From Deltaproteobacteria bacterium (lineage in GTDB: Bacteria > Myxococcota_A > UBA9042), in contig VGRO01000036.1 of NCBI GenBank assembly GCA_016875335.1, positions 1 through 38,586 of the forward strand: 38,586 nt of DNA. Direction: 5' to 3'. The notes under the pieces are model-generated. The model ran no database searches and was not told where the DNA came from. It worked only from the letters and a program-made list of their open reading frames with translations. The position numbers were made by a program, and so were the translations under genes. Position 1 is the first letter of the stretch. The number at the start of each line of letters is the position of its first letter. This document shows, piece by piece, positions 24,350-31,921 of this stretch.

Positions 24350-25849
24350 ATGTCGCTGCCCGCCTCCGTCCCACTGCACAAGGTCAAGGCCGAGGCCTTG
24401 GTGCCCTTCAACCATCGCCGCATCGGCGGCCGCTGGCTGGTCAGCAACGACCTGGGCGACCACGTGTTCCTGACCGACGCCGAGTTCACCACGTTCGTGC
24501 AGGCCGAGACCCGGCCCGGTGATCCGCTGCATGAACGGCTGGTGGCCGGCAATTTCCTGGCCGGGACCGTCGACGTCCAGACCCAGGCGGCGCGCTGGCG
24601 CAAGAAGAAGCAGTACCTCTTCTATGGCCCGACGTTGCACGCCTTTGTGCTCACCCACCGCTGCAACCACGGCTGCCAGTATTGCCACAGCTCGATCGTC
24701 GGCATGGAGCGCACCGACACCGACATGTCGATTGAGACGGCCGAACGCGCCGTGGACCTGGCGTTCCAGACCACCAGCCCCGGTGTCACCATCGAATTCC
24801 AGGGCGGCGAACCGCTGGCCAACTGGGAGGTCCTGCAGCACGTCGTCGAGTATGCGCGCCAGAAGAACGCGCTCGCGGGCAAGGCGCTGTCGTTTTCACT
24901 GGTGACCAACCTCAGCCTGATGGACGACGACAAACTCGACTACCTGCTCGACCGCAAGGTGCAACTGTGCACGAGCCTGGACGGTCCGGCCGACCTGCAC
25001 GACAAGATCCGCATCTACAAGAACGGGTCGTCGCACGAACTGGTCGTCGGGTGGATGAAAAAGATCAACGACCGCTACAAGGCCATGGGCCTGGACCCCA
25101 ACCTGTACCGCGTCGAAGCGCTGCCCACGATCACCCGGCCGGCGCTCGGCCGCTGGCGCGACGTGGTGGACACCTACGTCAGCGTGGGGTGCCGCGCGGT
25201 CTTCTTGCGCAAGCTCGACCCGTTTGGCTTTGCGGCGCGCTCGGCCAAGACGCTCGGCTACTCGATGGACGATTTCGTACAGTTCTACATCAACGCCGTC
25301 GAGTACATCCTGGAGCTGAACAAGCAGGGCACCCAGGTCATGGAACGCCATGCCGCCATCATGCTGAGCAAGATCCTGGCCGACGAGGAGCCGAACTACC
25401 TGGACTTGCGCACCCCTGGCGGCGCCTGCATCGGCCAGATCGGCTACGCCCCCGACGGGTCGATCTATTCGAGCGACGAAGGCCGCTTCGTGGCGGCGAT
25501 GGGCGACGACATGTTCAAGGTCGGCACGGTGATGGACACCTATGACCGCCTGATGACCAATGCGCAGACCCGGGCGCTGGTGATGGCGGGCCTCAACGAC
25601 GGTCAGCCCGATTGCGTGTCGTGCGTGTACAAGCCCTGGTGCGGCCAGCAGGTCGAGTACAACTACAAGACCCAGGGCTCGCTGCACGGCCGCATGCGCG
25701 ACAGCGTGTGGTGCAAGAAGCACAAGTCGATCTTCGACTACCTGATGGCCAAGCTCGAGCGCGCCGACCCCGAAGAGATGCGGATTTTCGAGCGTTGGAC
25801 CACCCACCGGGTGCTCGATCACTTCTTGCAGGAGCGCTCGGCGTTGTAG
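24350..25849 (+). CDS. hxsB: HxsB-like radical SAM/SPASM maturase
   Basis: 499 residues. ATG 24350 has GGAG at 24341-24344. An N-terminal ~85-residue domain (PFNHRRIGGRWLVSNDLGDH, FLTDAEFTTFV) precedes the radical SAM core with C105, C109 and C112 (RCNHGCQYCHSS) and the GGE of EFQGGEPLANWE. SLDGPADLHD and FLRKLDPFGFAARS match HxsB-type positions, as do SSDEGR and the SPASM-like ending. That ending has C360, C422, C425, C431 (CVSCVYKPWCG), NYKTQG and C455. In the Hxs system HxsB works with HxsC and HxsD on an HxsA repeat protein; no HxsA is seen here. Last gene of the + strand cluster, convergent with the glycosyltransferase. Confidence 0.87.
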   Translation: MSLPASVPLHKVKAEALVPFNHRRIGGRWLVSNDLGDHVFLTDAEFTTFVQAETRPGDPLHERLVAGNFLAGTVDVQTQAARWRKKKQYLFYGPTLHAFVLTHRCNHGCQYCHSSIVGMERTDTDMSIETAERAVDLAFQTTSPGVTIEFQGGEPLANWEVLQHVVEYARQKNALAGKALSFSLVTNLSLMDDDKLDYLLDRKVQLCTSLDGPADLHDKIRIYKNGSSHELVVGWMKKINDRYKAMGLDPNLYRVEALPTITRPALGRWRDVVDTYVSVGCRAVFLRKLDPFGFAARSAKTLGYSMDDFVQFYINAVEYILELNKQGTQVMERHAAIMLSKILADEEPNYLDLRTPGGACIGQIGYAPDGSIYSSDEGRFVAAMGDDMFKVGTVMDTYDRLMTNAQTRALVMAGLNDGQPDCVSCVYKPWCGQQVEYNYKTQGSLHGRMRDSVWCKKHKSIFDYLMAKLERADPEEMRIFERWTTHRVLDHFLQERSAL

Positions 25850-25957
25850 CCCGCCTCCGCTGCCCACAGCTTGCACTGGTCGCCAGTTCGCGTCCTCGAC
25901 AGCCGACCCGCGGATTGCGCCGAGTGCCAACGCGACCGCCCCAGCCCTGCGGCCCCC

Positions 25958-27217
25958 CTACCGACGCGCCACCCGTGCGTCGAGCGCCGCCAGCAGGGTT
26001 CGATACGCCCCCGTGCGCTCCAGCGCCGCCACTTCCGCGGCACGCGGGGCGCTCAGCGGTTGTCCCGCGCGCCACTGGTCGTACAGGCCCTCCAGCGTCC
26101 GCGCGCCGGCCTCCGGGTCGTCCGCGGGGGCGCAGCAGCCCGTGCCGGTCCGGTCCAGCAAGGCCCGCGCCTCCGCGCCCTGCACCGCGAAGGCCAGCAC
26201 CGCGGTGCCCGAGCGGATGAACTCGAAGAGTTTGCCCGGCGTCGACAGGTCGTCGAGCGCGCTCAGCACCAACAGGTCGCCGGTCGCGTAGCGCGCCACC
26301 ACCTCGGCGTGGCTGACCCGCGGACCTTGGGTCACGAACGGCGCGACGGCCGGGAACTCGGCCAGCAGCCCGCGCAGGATGCCGACGTTGTCGCTGTACA
26401 TGACCAGCCGCAGCCGCACCTCGGGCCGGCGGGTCAGCAGCGCCTGCCACGCGGCAAACAGCGGCGCCAGCGTGTAGCCCTGGTACATGCTGCCGGCGAA
26501 AAGCAGCGTCATCACCGCATCTTGGCCAGGTGGCTGCCGATGGCTCGCCAGGCCCGGCATGGGCAACGCGCTTGCAAAGTCCGCCTCGTCGTAGCCATTT
26601 CGCGCGGTCCACACGCGGTCGGGGTCCAAGCCGTGGCGGTCGATGAGCAATTGCCGCAAGGGCTCGGTCGTCACGCTGACCAGGTCGGCATGCCGGTACA
26701 CCGCCCGCTCCAGTCGCCGGTCGATCCAGCGCCGCCACAGGCCGTGCGGGGCCGGCGACCGATAGTGGTGCATGAAGCGGTTGTCGGTCCACGGGTCGCG
26801 CAGGTCACACAGCCACGGAATCTGGAAATCACGTTTGATTTCCATGGCCGCGAGGTGTGCGGTGTACGGCATGCTGGTCGACATCACCGCGTCGAACGGA
26901 CGCTGGCGGCACAGATCGCGCGCGGCATCGCCGGCCTCGGGCAGCCAGCCGAGGTACGGGTCGGGTGTCAGCCAGCGGTTGGCCCAGGCACCCAAGCGGT
27001 GCAGGCGCAGCGCTCCGGTCCTGACCACTTCGAGGTCGTCGGGCACCTCGGCCACCATCGATAGGTCGAGACTGTCGCCCGCCGCGGGTGCGCACGCCAC
27101 GACGCTGACGTGCCAGCCCAGGTCCGGCGCCGCCCGGCACAGCTTGAGCGCCCGCTGGACCCCGGCTCCGCCCAGCGGCGGAAAGAAGTAGCTGAATAAA
27201 AGCAGGCGCTTGGTCAT
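25958..27217 (-). CDS. GT4-type glycosyltransferase
   Basis: 419 residues, starting MTKRLLLFSYFFPPLGGAGVQ, the Gly-rich loop typical of GT-B glycosyltransferases that bind an acceptor in the N-terminal domain. FAGSMYQGYTLAPLFAA opens the C-terminal nucleotide-sugar domain, and STPGKLFEFIRSG occupies the position of the family 4 E-x7-E/phosphate-binding region. DLRDPWTDNRFMHH is common in this subgroup. It probably adds a sugar to a surface polysaccharide or glycolipid; donor and acceptor are unknown. Encoded 15 bases downstream of a polytopic membrane protein, likely in one operon with xseA. Confidence 0.85.
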   Translation of the reverse strand: MTKRLLLFSYFFPPLGGAGVQRALKLCRAAPDLGWHVSVVACAPAAGDSLDLSMVAEVPDDLEVVRTGALRLHRLGAWANRWLTPDPYLGWLPEAGDAARDLCRQRPFDAVMSTSMPYTAHLAAMEIKRDFQIPWLCDLRDPWTDNRFMHHYRSPAPHGLWRRWIDRRLERAVYRHADLVSVTTEPLRQLLIDRHGLDPDRVWTARNGYDEADFASALPMPGLASHRQPPGQDAVMTLLFAGSMYQGYTLAPLFAAWQALLTRRPEVRLRLVMYSDNVGILRGLLAEFPAVAPFVTQGPRVSHAEVVARYATGDLLVLSALDDLSTPGKLFEFIRSGTAVLAFAVQGAEARALLDRTGTGCCAPADDPEAGARTLEGLYDQWRAGQPLSAPRAAEVAALERTGAYRTLLAALDARVARR

Positions 27218-27232
27218 GGTGTCCGCGGTCGG

Positions 27233-28807
27233 TCAAAGAATGAGGCCGTACACCCGCCAGTGGGCGTTGGCGTACAACACGGGCAGCGGCAGATCCGCGC
27301 GCCGCACCAGCAGCGTCCGCGCCCCATGGCGCCGCCCCAAGGCCCGGTAGTGGTCGAGCGGCAGCGTTTCGAAGCGGGCGTCGAGTTCGGCCAACATCGG
27401 GTTGCCGCGCGCGGTGGGCTGTACGCCGCCGGCCAGGTCGACGATGCGGTGGTACCAGGCGACCACTTCGGCGCGCCCGGGCGGCACCTGCTTGTAGCTC
27501 GCGACCACCGGCCGCTGCGCCAGCCAGCCCACCGACTCCAGCGCCGGGGAACACAGCACCGCTGCCTGGGGCGGGCCATGGGCGGCCACCCAGTGGGCCG
27601 CCTTTTGCAGATCCAATCCTGCCTCGCGCGGCAGCGCCGGTCGGCCGCCCATTGGAAAGTCCCGCCACACCTGCAGGTAGCCCGGCAGCGGCAGCGCCGC
27701 CTGCACCAGCACCCACGCCGCCAGGGCGCGCGGCAACCAGACCCGCGGCAAGGCAGGGGCGAACCGCACCCACAGGGCGCCGCACAGCACCAGGCCGATC
27801 AGCGGCAACATCGCGCCACCCACCCGAAACGGCAGCAGTTGCAAGAACCGATGCCCTCCAGGCAGTTGCGCCGCAACGATGCCCGCGGCGAACGGCAGCA
27901 GCGCCGCGACCCCGAACGCGCCCAAGGTGCGCGCGGCCGGCCGATCAGCCAACCGCCCGGGCGCCAGCGCCAGCGCAGCGAGCATCGCCAGCCCGACCGC
28001 CCAGGTCCGCCAGCCGATGGTCCAGGTGCGCGGATCGCTGTGGTGCGGCGTGCGGAACACCACGTAGATCCACGCCATGTCGGGGCCGTCGCCGGTCGGC
28101 AACTGCTGCGCTGCGGCCCGGGCCAGCAAGACCACGGCGGGCGAGGCAGCCACCAGCCAGCCGGCCGCCAGCCCCAGCCAGTGCCGCCACGGCCGCGGAT
28201 CGCCGCGCGCCGCCCACAGACCGGCCAAGGCCATCGCCAGCGTCGCCTGGCCGCCCACCAGCACGTGTAGCGTCGTCGCCGCGCCAAAAAGAGCCGCCGC
28301 AGTCCCGCGTCGGCCGGCGATCCAGGCGTCGAGGCCGAAAAGCACCAACGCGTAGGCGCCGACCTTGGACTCGACCGTGCCCAAAAGCCATTCGCCGCCA
28401 GCGATGCTCTGGTCCCAGCGCACATAGAGGCCGCCCAGGACCACCGCCAAGGCTGGGCCGATGCCCAAGCGCGCCAACAGCCGCGCCAGCGCCCAAGCCA
28501 GCGCAGCGTAGCCTGCAAGGCGGCCCACCACCGAGGCGACGTGCAGCGGCAGCGCCCAAACCAGCGGCGCCAGCACCACCTGGAAAGGCCGCCGCGGTCC
28601 TTGGTCCAGGCCCAGGAACCAGTCGCCGGCCAGGAACTCCGGTTCCAGCCAGCGCCGCGCCGTCAGCAGCGTGTCCAGTTCATTGCTGGTCAGGCTGTCG
28701 CGCAGGCCGAATTGCAGGGTGGCCACCACCCACAGCGCTGTGGCCACCGCGACCACTGGCCAGCGCGCCGGCTGTGCCACGCCGGTCGGCGCCACCGCCA
28801 GACCCAT
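27233..28807 (-). CDS. Polytopic membrane protein of unknown function
   Basis: 524 residues from ATG 28807; the upstream stop and this start read TGA-C-ATG, so translation is probably coupled to xseA. About ten hydrophobic segments occupy residues ~15-390, such as WPVVAVATALWVVATLQFGL and GIGPALAVVLGGLYVRW. A soluble C-terminal domain of ~130 residues (VAAHGPPQAAVLCSP, ASYKQVPPGRAEVVAWYHR) follows, reminiscent of C-terminal domains in membrane glycosyltransferase-like or DUF6798-like proteins. With the adjacent GT4 enzyme a cell-surface glycan role is plausible. No catalytic motif was identified. Confidence 0.8.
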   Translation of the reverse strand: MGLAVAPTGVAQPARWPVVAVATALWVVATLQFGLRDSLTSNELDTLLTARRWLEPEFLAGDWFLGLDQGPRRPFQVVLAPLVWALPLHVASVVGRLAGYAALAWALARLLARLGIGPALAVVLGGLYVRWDQSIAGGEWLLGTVESKVGAYALVLFGLDAWIAGRRGTAAALFGAATTLHVLVGGQATLAMALAGLWAARGDPRPWRHWLGLAAGWLVAASPAVVLLARAAAQQLPTGDGPDMAWIYVVFRTPHHSDPRTWTIGWRTWAVGLAMLAALALAPGRLADRPAARTLGAFGVAALLPFAAGIVAAQLPGGHRFLQLLPFRVGGAMLPLIGLVLCGALWVRFAPALPRVWLPRALAAWVLVQAALPLPGYLQVWRDFPMGGRPALPREAGLDLQKAAHWVAAHGPPQAAVLCSPALESVGWLAQRPVVASYKQVPPGRAEVVAWYHRIVDLAGGVQPTARGNPMLAELDARFETLPLDHYRALGRRHGARTLLVRRADLPLPVLYANAHWRVYGLIL

Positions 28808-28808
28808 G

Positions 28809-30143
28809 TCACGCAGCAGTGACGGCCTCGACCTGCACACCTAGCGATCCGTCGCACAGCAGCAACTCGAGGTGGTCGGCCACCTGAACACCGGCCACCG
28901 AACCCACCGCAGTGCCGTCCGGGCGCCGCACGATGGCATAGCCGCGACCCAGGGCCGCGCGCGGACTCAGCGCCCGCAGGACCCCCGTCAACTGCGCGAT
29001 CCGCTGCCGACGGCGCTCAAGGGTGCGCGGCAAGGTCTGGTCCAGCCGCTGCCGCAAAAGCGCCAGCTTCTGCCGTTGATCTGCCAGCTTGCGCACCGGG
29101 TCTGCGGCCCGCAGCCGCCGCGCCAGCACCTCATGGCGGCGGCGTTGGCGCTCCAATTGACGTTGGGCGGCGCGGTGCATGCGGCGGTGCAACTCTTCCA
29201 ACCGCAGCTGCCGCTGGCCGGTCAGGGCTCCGCCGTCGCCGAGGCGCGCCCGCAGCTGCCCCAGATGGCGGCGCTCTGTGGTCAGTTGGCGCTTGACCGC
29301 TTGGGTGGCCCGGCCGCGCAGGTCGACGACCAGGGCGTCCAGATCGGCAAAGCGCGGGACCGCGCGCTCAGCGGCGGCGGTGGGCGTGGGCGCGCGCCAG
29401 TCGGCGGCCAGGTCGCTCAGCAGGGTATCGGTCTCGTGGCCCACGGCGCTGACGATCGGCGTCCGGCACGCGGCAAACGCCCGAACCACCCGCTCTTCGT
29501 TGAAGGCCCACAGGTCCTCGAGGCTGCCGCCGCCGCGGCCGCACAAGATCACGTCGGCCCAGCCCAGCGCGTCGATGCGCTCAATGCCTTGGGCGATCGA
29601 CTCCGCCGCGCCTTCGCCCTGCACCTTGACCGGGACCACCAGAATCCGCACCCGGGCCCGCTCGCGCAAAATGCGGACCATGTCCTGCACCGCAGCCCCG
29701 GTCGGCGAGGTGACCAGCGCGACGGTCATAGGCAGAAACGGCAGCTGCTGTTTGCGGGTCGGGTCGAACAGGCCCTCGGCCGTCAGCCTCTCCTTGAGCC
29801 GTTGTAGCGCCAGGAAAAGCGCACCTTCGCCCGCGAGTTCGACGTTCGTCGCATTGAACGAGTAGCTGCCGCCTTGCACCCACAGGTCGGCCCGGCCGGT
29901 GACGACGACCTGCATGCCGTCGCGCGGGCGGACACGCAGGGCCTGCGCGGCGCTTTTCCAGATCGTCACCTTGACCCGCGCCGACTCGTCCTTGAGTTCA
30001 AAGTACAAGTGGCCGCTGCCTGCCCAGTTGGTGCCGGAGACCTCGCCTGTCACCCGCATCACCGGCAGCGGCTGCAAGACGGCCCGCACGCGGGCGTTCA
30101 ACTGCGAAACAGAGAGGGGGGCGTCAGCGGACAACGGCAGCAT
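28809..30143 (-). CDS. xseA: Exodeoxyribonuclease VII large subunit
   Basis: 444 residues. XseA with XseB degrades single-stranded DNA to oligonucleotides. Start ATG 30143 gives MLPLSADAPLSVSQLNARVR; an open extension to 30299 is Arg-rich and unlike the family. An N-terminal OB fold (EVSGTNWAGSGHLYFELKD) is followed by the catalytic domain: FDPTRKQQLPFLP, CGRGGGSLEDLWAFNEE, SAVGHETDTLLSDLAADWRA. A long Arg/Gln-rich coiled-coil region precedes the C-terminal PDGTAVGSVAGVQ. The small-subunit gene xseB is not adjacent. The stop codon is one base from the next start. Confidence 0.97.
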   Translation of the reverse strand: MLPLSADAPLSVSQLNARVRAVLQPLPVMRVTGEVSGTNWAGSGHLYFELKDESARVKVTIWKSAAQALRVRPRDGMQVVVTGRADLWVQGGSYSFNATNVELAGEGALFLALQRLKERLTAEGLFDPTRKQQLPFLPMTVALVTSPTGAAVQDMVRILRERARVRILVVPVKVQGEGAAESIAQGIERIDALGWADVILCGRGGGSLEDLWAFNEERVVRAFAACRTPIVSAVGHETDTLLSDLAADWRAPTPTAAAERAVPRFADLDALVVDLRGRATQAVKRQLTTERRHLGQLRARLGDGGALTGQRQLRLEELHRRMHRAAQRQLERQRRRHEVLARRLRAADPVRKLADQRQKLALLRQRLDQTLPRTLERRRQRIAQLTGVLRALSPRAALGRGYAIVRRPDGTAVGSVAGVQVADHLELLLCDGSLGVQVEAVTAA

Positions 30144-30337
30144 GGACCGATGATGGCGCGGTGCTGCCTGGCCGGTCAATGGGCCGGTCGATCCGAGTCG
30201 CGCGTGGGCCGCGATCCTGTTGCGCTTCTTCCCCGGAATGCGCTGAGCCCTTCGTGATGTACGACGACCCGAATTTGCTCGGTGCCCGCCCCCTGCCACA
30301 CTGCCAGCAAAGCCGCGTGTGCGGCGAAGCAGCGTTC

Positions 30338-30550
30338 ATGGCCTCCGCAGACAAGCTCATCGTCGAAGTGCCCAAATCTGCTGCCGACTTCCGATTGCCG
30401 CCCGGCGTAAGTCGCCGCTTGCAGACGCTACTCGACAAGCAGGACCGCGGGGTTGCGCTGACAAGAAGTGAACGCGAAGAGGCAGAAGGGCTGGTCGCAT
30501 TGGTGGACTGGCTGGCGCTGATTCGCGTCCGCACTCCGAGCGAAGGCTGA
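30338..30550 (+). CDS. 70-residue partner of HNH endonuclease
   Basis: Starts ATG 30338 (MASADKLIVEVPKSAADFRL); longer in-frame starts add unconserved sequence. It is mostly helical with LPPGVSRRLQTLLDKQDRG and LTRSEREEAEGLVALVDWL. Short proteins of this type are found immediately upstream of the same HNH family in other genomes, often annotated hypothetical. Only 4 bases separate it from the HNH gene, so the two are probably coupled. An antitoxin-like or regulatory role is possible but unproven. Confidence 0.75.
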   Translation: MASADKLIVEVPKSAADFRLPPGVSRRLQTLLDKQDRGVALTRSEREEAEGLVALVDWLALIRVRTPSEG

Positions 30551-30554
30551 CTCT

Positions 30555-30968
30555 GTGCGGCGGGCGATCCTGGCGAGCTTGCGTGCCATCGTCAGGCTGC
30601 GCTCTGGCGATCGCTGCGAGTATTGCCGGTTGCCCCAGCGGTTGCAGGAAGCTACGTTCCACATCGACCACGTGGTGCCCGTCGCCGCCGCCGGCCAAAC
30701 CTCCTCGGAAAACCTCGCGTTGGCGTGCGTTTCTTGTTCGCTGCGCAAGGCGGCCCGGTCGCTGGCCGTCGATCCTGAAACGGGGCGCGCCGAAGCGCTG
30801 TACAGTCCCCGACTGCACGCTTGGACGGAGTCGTTTTCCGCGCAAAGCGACGGTACGGTGACGGGCTTGACCGCATCGGGTCGGGCAACCGTGGTGGCAT
30901 TGGCCCTGAGCCGGCCGATCGCGGTGCTCATTCGGCAAGCCGAAGCGGTGGCAGGGCGCTGGCCGTAG
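30555..30968 (+). CDS. HNH endonuclease family protein
   Basis: 137 residues from GTG 30555. Zinc-type pairs are CEYC and CVSC; the core HIDHVVP (His-Asp-His) and SENLALAC fit the HNH/beta-beta-alpha-metal nuclease fold. In the usual CxxCNxxK ending the Asn is replaced by Ser (CVSCSLRKA). Downstream DPETGRAEALYSPRLHAW and TGLTASGRATV are conserved in this standalone subfamily. These proteins are presumed nucleases with unknown targets. Coupled to a small upstream partner and convergent with a lipoprotein gene. Confidence 0.87.
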   Translation: MRRAILASLRAIVRLRSGDRCEYCRLPQRLQEATFHIDHVVPVAAAGQTSSENLALACVSCSLRKAARSLAVDPETGRAEALYSPRLHAWTESFSAQSDGTVTGLTASGRATVVALALSRPIAVLIRQAEAVAGRWP

Positions 30969-31062
30969 CTGCGCAGTTCAGCGTTCCACCGCTCCGCTCA
31001 GAACTCGACCCTTCATGTGAACCCGCTGCTGCTGCCACCTCCGCCCGACGAGGATCCGGCGA

Positions 31063-31758
31063 TCAATTTCGCGGCGGGTGCTGGCGATCTCCACCGCGCC
31101 CAGCATTAGGTTCCGCAGGCGTCGGCCCGCCCACGCTATGGCCCACCCCGGCAATGACTGGGTGCGCCGCCAGCGCGGCGTCGGCCTCGCCGTCGGGTGA
31201 GCGCACCTGGCTCTGCCCCGCTACCGCCGGCCCATAGGTCGCCTGACCGAGCGCCGTGTCGAGCACGCCGCGCAGTTCGATGTGCGCGCCGCCGTCCCGC
31301 AAGTCCAACGGCTTGGCCGTGCGCACCTGCAGCACGCCCTCGGCAAGCGTCAGCGGGCCCGCGGTCGATCCTGTCAGCACGATCCGCTGGCCGGGCAGTA
31401 GGCACCGAATGTCGGCGATGGCGCCGCGGTCCTGGCCCGCCACCCACAGGTGCGTGCCCTGCAGGTGGCCGGCGATATCGCCGCGGAACACCAACTCGAC
31501 CGCCTCGTCGCGGTGGTTGGCTACGCCGTCGCCGTCCAGGTCCACGCCGCCCGGCCGGGCCAGGATTTCGTTGACGACCACCTCGCCGGTGCGCGCCGGC
31601 AGGCAGGCGGGCGGGGCGTCCACCGCGACGTCGGCAGCGACGACGCGACCATCGGCCAGGACGCTGCGCGGGTCGGGCGGTTCGGCAAGCAGGGAACACG
31701 CCGCGCACGGGGCAAGCGCAACGACGATACACAGGGCGAAACGAGCGGAAGCGATCAT
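31063..31758 (-). CDS. Lipoprotein with lamin-tail-like domain
   Basis: 231 residues from ATG 31758 (MIASARFALCIVVALAP). A hydrophobic signal region ends in a Cys-rich stretch (APCAAC), giving a possible lipobox, though not consensus. The domain begins GEVVVNEILARPGGVDLDGD and NHRDEAVELVFRG, matching the VxNEVxxxP...D.E.VEL pattern of lamin-tail domains found on secreted bacterial proteins, and continues LPGQRIVLTGS. Probably exported and surface-associated; ligand unknown. Divergent from the FG-GAP lipoprotein across 163 bases that contain a small palindrome (GCAAA-AAAGC-TTTGC type) near 31832-31846. Confidence 0.78.
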   Translation of the reverse strand: MIASARFALCIVVALAPCAACSLLAEPPDPRSVLADGRVVAADVAVDAPPACLPARTGEVVVNEILARPGGVDLDGDGVANHRDEAVELVFRGDIAGHLQGTHLWVAGQDRGAIADIRCLLPGQRIVLTGSTAGPLTLAEGVLQVRTAKPLDLRDGGAHIELRGVLDTALGQATYGPAVAGQSQVRSPDGEADAALAAHPVIAGVGHSVGGPTPAEPNAGRGGDRQHPPRN

Positions 31759-31921
31759 CTGGGACTCCGCGGCCTGTCCATGGCCGCACCCAGGTGATCG
31801 GTCCGGCGCTGCAAAACACCGCGGCACGGTCGCAAAAAAGCTTTGCAAAAGTCCGCGCCGATTGCGCCTGCCCAAATCCATGGCCTTGCAGTACGCTATC
31901 GGCCCCGCTTGGGAGGCCGTC

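Noticed and set aside
18574-25849. A canonical HxsA protein
   Set aside because: No dense His-Xaa-Ser repeat was found on either strand; only isolated triplets occur.
25875-25887. ACTGG-TCG-CCAGT as terminator after the HxsB-like gene
   Set aside because: Only a 5-bp stem and no T-run; too weak to call.
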